Assembly: GCF_016638705.1 (NCBI RefSeq)
Contig: NZ_CP067341.1
Coordinates: 809,501 to 873,500 of the forward strand
Origin: Lysinibacillus agricola
Lineage (GTDB): Bacteria; Bacillota; Bacilli; Bacillales_A; Planococcaceae
Direction: 5' to 3'
DNA length: 64,000 nucleotides
Shown: piece after piece, positions 57,474-64,000 of the stretch
Layout: each line of letters opens with the position of its first letter
Position numbering within the stretch: the stretch's first letter is position 1
Made by a program: the position numbers and the translations under genes
Notes under the pieces: model-generated
What the model saw: only the letters and a program-made list of their open reading frames with translations
Database searches by the model: none
What the model was told of the DNA's origin: nothing

Positions 57474-58666
57474 TGAAGTTATTTTGGCCAAAAAATATAG
57501 AGATTGAAGTTGCAATTGAGCAACTATCTTCGAATCAACCGAATCAACCATTCGATCAAGAAGTTGAGGCATTCACACAATCACTTTCCAAGCGTTTTCT
57601 TCGAATGAGAGAATTACCTGAAGTGGTAGCTTTAGGTTATTGGCTACGAAAGGCAAATATAAAAGAAATGCAAACGGCTTTTGAACAAGGTACAGTTCAA
57701 AAAATTATACGATCACGTGGGACAGTCTTTCATATTGCACCATCAAATGTTGATACGATTTTTGTCTATTCTTGGATGTTATCGTTACTAGCAGGTAATC
57801 GAAATGTCATACGAATTTCAAGCAAGGAACAAAATGGATTAAACGTGCTTCTACAAATTATTATAGAGGAATTAGCACGTACCGAATTTCAAAAAATCGC
57901 TAAACAGACGATAATATGTACGTATGGTCACGAGGAAAATACAACAGCTGTCTTAAGTGCTGCTTGTCAAACACGTGTGATTTGGGGCGGGGATGAAACG
58001 ATTAGTTCTATTCGAGAAATACCACTAGCTCCTTTAGCGAATGAACTTGCTTTCCCAGATCGTTTCTCGTTGGCAGTATTAAATAGCGATGTACTCTCTA
58101 AACTAGATGAAGTACAACTAGACAGTCTATTAGAGCAATTTTATAACGATGTTTTTTGGTTCGATCAAATGGCGTGCTCTTCCCCTAGATTAATAGCTTG
58201 GTGTGGAGATAATCAGCAGGCAGTTAATCGTTTTTGGAAAGCCTTTGCACAAAAGATTCAGCAAAAACAGTATGAATTAATGGCTGCTACACAAGTGTTA
58301 AAATATACAACAACCTTAATGCTTGCGACAGAAAGTAATGTAGAAAATTTGAAAAATGGGACTTATTTTTCACGAGTGACACTATCGAATGTTCCAGTAG
58401 ACGTTCGTGAACGCCACTGTGGTGGTGGTTTATTCTATGAATACAATGTCGATAAACTTGAAGAATTAGCAGATGTACTAATAGATAAAGATCAAACAAT
58501 TGCCTATTTTGGATTTAAACGCGAGGAACTTGAGAGTTTAGTAGAAGCTATTTCAACTCGAGGTATTGATCGTATAGTCCCTATCGGTAAAGCACTTGAT
58601 TTTAATGGAGTATGGGACGGACAAAGTTTTTTAACATCGTTTACAAGAGAAGTAGTAATTATATAA
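57470..58666 (+). CDS. LuxC-like acyl reductase
   Basis: 398 aa, aldehyde dehydrogenase-like fold. The acyl-accepting cysteine is Cys236 in FDQMACSSPRL, matching the LuxC active-site pattern. NAD(P)-binding region about 80-170 (GTVFHIAPSNV, GNRNVIRISSK). It should reduce an activated acyl group to the aldehyde, as in the LuxC-LuxE complex. Downstream pseF starts 17 bases later, so this enzyme is part of the same transcript as the sugar genes. Confidence 0.85.
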   Translation: MMKLFWPKNIEIEVAIEQLSSNQPNQPFDQEVEAFTQSLSKRFLRMRELPEVVALGYWLRKANIKEMQTAFEQGTVQKIIRSRGTVFHIAPSNVDTIFVYSWMLSLLAGNRNVIRISSKEQNGLNVLLQIIIEELARTEFQKIAKQTIICTYGHEENTTAVLSAACQTRVIWGGDETISSIREIPLAPLANELAFPDRFSLAVLNSDVLSKLDEVQLDSLLEQFYNDVFWFDQMACSSPRLIAWCGDNQQAVNRFWKAFAQKIQQKQYELMAATQVLKYTTTLMLATESNVENLKNGTYFSRVTLSNVPVDVRERHCGGGLFYEYNVDKLEELADVLIDKDQTIAYFGFKREELESLVEAISTRGIDRIVPIGKALDFNGVWDGQSFLTSFTREVVII

Positions 58667-58682
58667 ATTGAGGTGTTTCAAG

Positions 58683-59405
58683 GTGAATACAATTGTAATC
58701 ATCCAAGCAAGAATGGGATCATCCCGTCTACCTGGTAAAATTTTAAAACAGCTTGGCGATGTGGATGTACTTACATATAATATAGAACGATGTCGAGCAA
58801 TTCAAGGAGTTAGTGAAGTGATTGTTGCGACAAGTAATTTACCACAGGATGATGCTATTGCAAAATGGTGTGAAATGCATCATGTAGCATATTTCCGTGG
58901 TTCTGAAGATGATGTGCTAGATCGCTATGTACAATGCGCTAAAATGTATAAACCTGATTATGTAATGCGAGTTACATCAGATTGTCCCTTTGTCGATTAC
59001 GAAATGGCAAGTGAGATTGTTTCACTAATGGAAAAAGAGCAGAAAGATATTGTATTAATGAATGGAGAGCTTCCACGTGGTTTAGCGGTTGAACTCATTT
59101 CCTATGAGGCGTTATTACGTATATACGAAATTGGAACTGAATCACGTCATCGTGAGCATGTCACTTATTACGCTTATGAATTTCCTGAAGAATTTAATGC
59201 GGTTACATATAAGGTACCTAAAAATCGAATAGCGCCTGAGCTACGTATCACGTTAGATACTGCAGAAGACTATGAGTTGATTTCGGCGGTTGCCAAGCAT
59301 TTTAATGACCCGCTAGTTTCAAGTTCAGAGGTTATTCGCTATTTACGAGAAACGCCTAATGTCGCTAAATTAAATGCACATATTGAACAAAAGCCGGTGA
59401 TTTAA
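58683..59405 (+). CDS. pseF: CMP-pseudaminic acid synthetase PseF (SpsF-like cytidylyltransferase)
   Basis: 240 aa from GTG 58683, seven bases behind GAGGTG; a TTG at 58668 lies before that site. N-terminal nucleotide loop IIQARMGSSRLPGKIL, SDCPFVD. Joins CTP and pseudaminic acid to give the donor used by Maf. SpsF in Bacillus spore-coat sugar clusters is the closest type. Stop overlaps pseG by one base. Confidence 0.87.
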   Translation: MNTIVIIQARMGSSRLPGKILKQLGDVDVLTYNIERCRAIQGVSEVIVATSNLPQDDAIAKWCEMHHVAYFRGSEDDVLDRYVQCAKMYKPDYVMRVTSDCPFVDYEMASEIVSLMEKEQKDIVLMNGELPRGLAVELISYEALLRIYEIGTESRHREHVTYYAYEFPEEFNAVTYKVPKNRIAPELRITLDTAEDYELISAVAKHFNDPLVSSSEVIRYLRETPNVAKLNAHIEQKPVI

Positions 59406-60373
59406 TGAAAAAAATAATTATCCGTACGGATGCTTCAGTAGACATTGGAAGCGGTCATGTTATGCGCTGTTTAACAATTGCTCATAATTTAAAGCTGGAA
59501 GGTTGTAATGTTCAATTTTGGATGGAGCCACATGCTGGCAATTTAATAGATTATGTTGCACAACAAGGCTATGAAACTATTGCAAAGGCAGAACAAGCTG
59601 ATCTTTATATAATTGATCATTATGGGCTTGATATGGAATGGGAACAAAATATTCGTCCTTATACAAAAAAGCTAATGGTGATTGATGATTTGGCAAGAGC
59701 ACATGATTGTGACCTTGTACTCGATCAAAATGTTGTACCGAACTTTGAGGTTCGTTATGATGAGCTTGTACCAAAGCATTGTATTAAACTATTAGGCCCA
59801 AAGTACTTAATTATGCGTGAAGAGTTTATTGATGCCCGTCAGCAAATTAGACAGCGCTATCAAGATATTCAACGACTTCTTGTATTTATGGGGGGAACTG
59901 ATCCAACCAATGAAACGATGAAAATATTGACTTCACTTGAAGAATTGACATTTGCTCATGTAGATGTAGTTGTTGGCAATGGGAATGTGCATAAAGAGAA
60001 TATTGAACAAATTTGTCATGAACGTAATTATCACTATCATTGTCAAATTTCGTATATGGCACAGCTTATGCAGCAAGCGGATTTTTCTATGGGTGCAGGT
60101 GGAAGTTCAATGTGGGAGCGTTGCTATGTTGGACTCCCATCTTCAAGTACTATAGTTGCTGACAATCAGCTCATTACAACTAACTATGCAGATCAGCTTG
60201 GAGCAGTCATTAATTTAGGATGGCATGAAGATGTCACAGTAGATACCTATAAACATTTGCTAAATGGATTAGGAGATATAGATGTGGAGAGACTTGAAAG
60301 AATCGGTTTGCAATTGACAGTCACATCACAACCAAATGCCTGGTTATCACAAATAATGGAGTTGTTAGCATGA
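59405..60373 (+). CDS. pseG: UDP-sugar hydrolase PseG
   Basis: 322 aa GT-B-like fold. IIRTDASVDIGSGHVMRCLT near the N-terminus carries the catalytic histidine of PseG; GAGGSSMWERCYVGLPS near residue 230 binds the UDP part. It removes UDP from the acylated 4-amino sugar. Overlaps pseI by four bases. Confidence 0.9.
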   Translation: MKKIIIRTDASVDIGSGHVMRCLTIAHNLKLEGCNVQFWMEPHAGNLIDYVAQQGYETIAKAEQADLYIIDHYGLDMEWEQNIRPYTKKLMVIDDLARAHDCDLVLDQNVVPNFEVRYDELVPKHCIKLLGPKYLIMREEFIDARQQIRQRYQDIQRLLVFMGGTDPTNETMKILTSLEELTFAHVDVVVGNGNVHKENIEQICHERNYHYHCQISYMAQLMQQADFSMGAGGSSMWERCYVGLPSSSTIVADNQLITTNYADQLGAVINLGWHEDVTVDTYKHLLNGLGDIDVERLERIGLQLTVTSQPNAWLSQIMELLA

Positions 60374-61416
60374 TTAAAATTGGACACAAAGAAATTGGCA
60401 AGCATGCAAAGCCTTTTATTATTGCAGAAATGTCTGGAAATCATAATCAATCATTAGAAAGAGCTTTGCATTTAGTAGATTTAGCAGCTGAAGCTGGTGT
60501 GGATGCGTTAAAGTTACAAACGTATACACCGGACACAATTACATTAGATGTACATACAGGTGAGTTTTTTATCCAAGATGATGCCAATCTCTGGAAAGGG
60601 AATTCCCTATATAATTTGTATAAAGAGGCCTATACTCCTTGGGAATGGCATGAGGCGATTTTTAATCGTGCAAAAGAACATGGCTTACTAGCTTTCAGTT
60701 CACCTTTTGACGAAACAGCTGTCGATTTTTTAGAAACTTTGAATGTACCTGCTTACAAAATTGCATCTTTTGAAAATGTAGATATTCCATTAATTCGAAA
60801 AGTTGCTCGTACAGGTAAGCCTATTATTATTTCGACTGGCATGGCAACAGCATCAGAACTAGACGAGGCAGTTCGAGCTGCAAGAGCTGAAGGAAATCAT
60901 CAAATTATTTTATTAAAATGTACAAGTACATATCCAGCAACGCCTGCAAACTCTAATTTAGCCACTATACCTCATATGCGAGAGTTGTTTGGTACTGAAA
61001 TTGGTTTATCAGATCATACGATGGGTGTTGGTGTATCAGTTGCTGCCGTAACACTTGGAGCAACTGTTATAGAGAAGCATTTTACTACCTCTCGTGCTGA
61101 TGGAGGAGTTGATTCTGCCTTCTCTATGGAGCCACATGAGTTAAAAATGCTAGTAGAGGAAACGGAAAGAGCATGGCAAAGCTTAGGACAAATTCAATAT
61201 GGTCCAACGGAAGCTGAAAAAGATTCGACTAAATTCCGTCGATCGTTATATATAGGAAAAGACTTAAAAGCAGGTGACGTTTTAACAGGAGAAAATCTTC
61301 GAAATGTTCGACCTGGCTTAGGTTTACCGACAAAATACTATGATTTAGTGCTTGGAAAAACTGTTAAGCAAGATGTGAAAAAAGGAACACCTTTAAGTTG
61401 GGAGTTACTACTATGA
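60370..61416 (+). CDS. pseI: Pseudaminic acid synthase PseI
   Basis: 348 aa NeuB-type enzyme that condenses the 6-deoxy sugar with phosphoenolpyruvate. IAEMSGNHNQSLERAL and the PEP/metal barrel (KLQTYTPDTITLD, KCTSTYPATP, IGLSDHTMG), followed by the C-terminal antifreeze-like SAF domain (RRSLYIGKDLKAGDVLTGENL). Overlaps pseC by four bases. Confidence 0.93.
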   Translation: MIKIGHKEIGKHAKPFIIAEMSGNHNQSLERALHLVDLAAEAGVDALKLQTYTPDTITLDVHTGEFFIQDDANLWKGNSLYNLYKEAYTPWEWHEAIFNRAKEHGLLAFSSPFDETAVDFLETLNVPAYKIASFENVDIPLIRKVARTGKPIIISTGMATASELDEAVRAARAEGNHQIILLKCTSTYPATPANSNLATIPHMRELFGTEIGLSDHTMGVGVSVAAVTLGATVIEKHFTTSRADGGVDSAFSMEPHELKMLVEETERAWQSLGQIQYGPTEAEKDSTKFRRSLYIGKDLKAGDVLTGENLRNVRPGLGLPTKYYDLVLGKTVKQDVKKGTPLSWELLL

Positions 61417-62555
61417 AAAAGCGTAATCAATTCCTTTCCTACGGTTGCCAATCTATAGATGAAGACGATATAGAAGTAGTTGTAGAAACATTACGTTCCC
61501 CTTTTTTAACACAAGGGCCAAAAATTAAACAGTTTGAGCAGGCAATTGCAGATTATGTTGGCGCTCAATATGCAGTTGCTTTTTGCAACGGAACTGCTGC
61601 CCTTCATGCAGCCTGCTACGCAGCAGGAATTGGCGAAGGAGATGAAGTCATAACATCTCCTATTACTTTTGCAGCAAGTGCTAACTGTGTTAGATATGTG
61701 GGAGGAACAGTTGTTTTTGCAGATATTGATGCAAATACATACAATATTGACCCAGCAGAGATTAGAAAGAAGGTAACGCCGAATACGAAGGCAATTATCC
61801 CAGTTGATTTCACAGGTCAACCTGCAGATATGGATACAATTATGGAGATTGCACGTGAAAATAACTTAGTTGTTATTGAAGACGGTGCCCATTCGTTTGG
61901 TGCTGAATATAAAGGGAAAAAAGTTGGTACACAAGCAGATATGACCATGTTCAGCTTTCATCCGGTCAAACCAATTACCACGGCTGAAGGTGGTATCATC
62001 GTAACGAATAATGAAGAGTATTATCAAAAATTACAATTATTCCGAAGTCATGGTATCGAGCAAACTGAGTATTCGGCTGATCAAGGTGGCTGGTATTATG
62101 AAATGACGGATCTTGGTTATAATTATCGAATGACTGATTTACAAGCAGCACTTGGCTTATCTCAAATGGCAAAAATTGATACGTTTATCCAACAACGTCG
62201 TGAAATTGCAGCATTTTATACGGAGGCATTTCAAGATATAGAAGGAATTATCGTTCCACAGCAGCTAGAGGGAACTAATTCCGGCTGGCATTTGTATATG
62301 CTTCAGCTTGAGGGAATATCTCGTAAGTTTGTGTTTGAACAAATGAGATCTTTGAATATAGGAGTTCATGTACATTATATTCCGGTCTATTGGCACCCAT
62401 ATTATAAGGAACAGGGTTATGAACGTGGAATATGTCCAATTGCAGAAATGTGGTATGAAAAAGCTTTGACATTACCAATTCATCTAAATATGACTGTAGA
62501 AGATTTATCAATAATCGTGTCGAATATTAAAGAATTATTAAAACAACCGAAATAA
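61413..62555 (+). CDS. pseC: UDP-4-keto-sugar aminotransferase PseC
   Basis: 380 aa from ATG 61413 in the pseI stop. DegT-family PLP enzyme, catalytic lysine in FSFHPVKPITTAEGG, and the PseC-typical N-terminus (LSYGCQSIDEDDIEVV). It aminates the PseB product at C4. Last gene of the operon, followed by a terminator. Confidence 0.9.
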   Translation: MKKRNQFLSYGCQSIDEDDIEVVVETLRSPFLTQGPKIKQFEQAIADYVGAQYAVAFCNGTAALHAACYAAGIGEGDEVITSPITFAASANCVRYVGGTVVFADIDANTYNIDPAEIRKKVTPNTKAIIPVDFTGQPADMDTIMEIARENNLVVIEDGAHSFGAEYKGKKVGTQADMTMFSFHPVKPITTAEGGIIVTNNEEYYQKLQLFRSHGIEQTEYSADQGGWYYEMTDLGYNYRMTDLQAALGLSQMAKIDTFIQQRREIAAFYTEAFQDIEGIIVPQQLEGTNSGWHLYMLQLEGISRKFVFEQMRSLNIGVHVHYIPVYWHPYYKEQGYERGICPIAEMWYEKALTLPIHLNMTVEDLSIIVSNIKELLKQPK

Positions 62556-62566
62556 GTAGTATAACA

Positions 62567-62602
62567 AACAGCTTACTTTTAAAAGAGTAAGCTGTTTTAA
62601 CA
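62567..62602 (+). terminator. Intrinsic terminator of the pse operon
   Basis: AAACAGCTTACT pairs with AGTAAGCTGTTT, then TTTTA. It closes the glycosylation locus. Confidence 0.82.
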
Positions 62603-62614
62603 GGAGTTGACGAT

Positions 62615-63829
62615 ATGATTAATTTTCAGCCACTAACTGATCTTCCTACAATGAAAATTTCGGAAAATCCAAGCATGCAGCATTATAATCCCGTTACTAT
62701 GCAAGAGCTTTTTTCGATTCAAAATGTTGCAAATCAGATAAATTCAAAAGCAAAAATTTTTCTAGTTATTGGTGTTGGTGGTTCTTTTCTTGGTGCACGT
62801 GCGGTGATTGATGCTTTAACTCCTTATTTCCATACTAATAATGGTGTCGAAATTTTATATGCTGGAAATAATATGAGTGGTGCCTATTTAAAGCAGCTAT
62901 TGTCTTATTTAGATACGAAGGATGTTTATGTCAATGTTATTTCAAAGTCTGGTTCAACAATGGAGCCAGCCCTTGCCTTTCGAGTTGTGAAAAAATATAT
63001 GGAGCAACGATATGGTAAAGAAACACGTAAAAGAATAATTGTTACAACTGATTCGGAAAAAGGAATTTTAAAGCAAATTGCCATTAAAGAAGGATATCGC
63101 CAATTTACTGTTCCGTCTGATGTTGGAGGACGTTATTCTGTATTTACGCCAGTAGGTTTATTACCAATTGCAGTTGCAGGTATTGATATAGAAGCTTTTG
63201 TTCGTGGGGGAAGACAAGCGGAATTAGATTTTTCTAGTGAATCGAATAGTGCAGTCGATTATGCTTGTAATCGTTATGCATTATATAAACAAGGTTATTC
63301 AGTTGAACTGCTTGCCTCGTTTGAGCCAAGACTTAATAAATTGCATGAATGGTGGAAACAGCTATTTGGAGAAAGTGAAGGGAAAGAACATAAAGGGCTA
63401 TATCCTTCAACCGTGAACTATTCGACAGATTTACACGCTATTGGACAGTTTATTCAAGATGGTAGTCGTATTATGTTTGAAACACTTATTCACTTTGATA
63501 ATATCGAAGAAGATATTGAAATCCCTTTTTCTCCTGAAAATATAGATGGTCTGAATTATTTAGCTGGTCGATCAATGAATGAGGTAAATGCAACATCAAA
63601 AGATGGGGTAGCACTCGCACATGAAGAAGGTGGCGTACCTGTTATTCGTATAGAATTGCCAAAATTAGATGCATATCATGTTGGATATTTGATGATGTTC
63701 TTTATGAAAGCGTGTGTTATCAGTGCCAACTTACTAGAGGTAAATCCATTTGATCAGCCCGGTGTAGAAGCATATAAAAATAAAATGTTAGAGTTGTTAA
63801 AGGAAGATGTGGTGAAGGTTCGTGCATAA
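62615..63829 (+). CDS. pgi: Glucose-6-phosphate isomerase
   Basis: 404 aa, shorter than the usual 450. IGVGGSFLGARAV, SKSGSTMEPALAF, VGGRYSVFTPVGLLP and C-terminal motif (NPFDQPGVEAYKN) are all present; the difference is in the N-terminal part. Links fructose-6-P to glucose-6-P, feeding glucose-1-P via the next gene. RBS is AGGAG. A second, housekeeping pgi may exist elsewhere; this copy is tied to sugar nucleotide supply. Confidence 0.9.
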   Translation: MINFQPLTDLPTMKISENPSMQHYNPVTMQELFSIQNVANQINSKAKIFLVIGVGGSFLGARAVIDALTPYFHTNNGVEILYAGNNMSGAYLKQLLSYLDTKDVYVNVISKSGSTMEPALAFRVVKKYMEQRYGKETRKRIIVTTDSEKGILKQIAIKEGYRQFTVPSDVGGRYSVFTPVGLLPIAVAGIDIEAFVRGGRQAELDFSSESNSAVDYACNRYALYKQGYSVELLASFEPRLNKLHEWWKQLFGESEGKEHKGLYPSTVNYSTDLHAIGQFIQDGSRIMFETLIHFDNIEEDIEIPFSPENIDGLNYLAGRSMNEVNATSKDGVALAHEEGGVPVIRIELPKLDAYHVGYLMMFFMKACVISANLLEVNPFDQPGVEAYKNKMLELLKEDVVKVRA

Positions 63830-64000
63830 AGAATTGTATGAGTTGTGGCGACAAAAAGCGAATAGTATGTATCAAGATGAACTGCTGGAAATTGCTGATA
63901 ATAAACAAGCGATAGAAGATCATTTCTATCAATTAGTTCCTTTCGGTACAGGTGGGATGAGGGGAAAGCTAGGAGCTGGCACCAATCGTATCAATATTCA
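63822..64000 (+). CDS. Phosphoglucomutase/phosphomannomutase, N-terminal part (cut by window end)
   Basis: Open from GTG 63822 (overlapping the pgi stop by 8 bases) to the window edge, 59 codons. LYELWRQKANSMYQDEL and PFGTGGMRGKLGAGTNRIN match the start of PgcA-type alpha-phosphoglucomutases. It would supply glucose-1-phosphate for galU and rmlA. Confidence 0.85.
   Translation, partial: MHKELYELWRQKANSMYQDELLEIADNKQAIEDHFYQLVPFGTGGMRGKLGAGTNRINI

Noticed and set aside
55087..58666. A bioluminescence (lux) operon
   Set aside because: Only LuxE- and LuxC-like proteins are present; no luciferase subunits (luxA/B) or thioesterase (luxD), and the neighbours are sugar genes.

Overview
The window looks like chromosomal DNA of a low-GC, motile, S-layer-forming Bacillota, most likely Lysinibacillus or a close relative in the Planococcaceae/Caryophanaceae. 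This is an inference from SLH-domain wall hydrolases beside a SecA2-SlaP pair, the Bacillus-type order tagO - LCP - yvyE - degS/degU - degV - comFA/comFC - yvyF/flgM/flgN/flgK/flgL/yviE/fliW/csrA/hag, and intergenic repeats in both arms. No database search was possible, so all names rest on motifs, length and gene order.

Layout. 1-10.6 kb: two SLH-domain peptidoglycan hydrolases (amidase, glucosaminidase), an S41 protease, a BrnQ transporter and a LysM-NlpC/P60 endopeptidase, with a 19-unit 36-bp tandem array and a 30-residue relic resembling a P5C dehydrogenase. 10.2-16.4 kb: SlaP and SecA2 (accessory secretion of S-layer-type proteins) and TagO, bracketed by two arrays of a 21-bp unit carrying CCGCGG (13 and about 52 units), each between convergent terminators. 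16.4-25.4 kb: LCP ligase, YvyE, DegS/DegU, a lipoprotein, a gene-free stretch full of palindromic repeat elements (21.19-21.98 kb), a DegV/FakB protein and the ComF genes without comFB. 25.5-31.4 kb: late flagellar genes ending in flagellin, with SigD-like promoters and a textbook CsrA hairpin in the hag leader.

31.6-62.6 kb: a very large glycosylation locus directly behind hag. It begins with a Maf-type flagellin glycosyltransferase and pseB. It ends with pseH, pseF, pseG, pseI and pseC, so the full CMP-pseudaminic acid pathway is present but split by about 18 kb. The split holds UDP-sugar genes (galE, UDP-xylose synthase, galU, ugd, glf), a dTDP-4-amino-sugar cassette (rmlA, aminotransferase, rmlB, acyltransferase) and an AT-rich block of methyltransferases and glycosyltransferases. 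Several of these enzymes carry the same extra Rossmann-like module. One glycosyltransferase (GT61) is cut by an in-frame amber codon, and a gene between rmlA and the aminotransferase has decayed.

The most unusual part is 53.4-58.7 kb, inside the pse operon: a FabG-like reductase, PseH, an acyl carrier protein, an AMP-forming ligase, and LuxE-like and LuxC-like acyl-reduction proteins, with no luciferase. I infer a dedicated acyl-activation and reduction line that supplies an unusual acyl or aldehyde group to the flagellar sugar. The window closes with glucose-6-phosphate isomerase and the start of a phosphoglucomutase, which feed glucose-1-phosphate to galU and rmlA.
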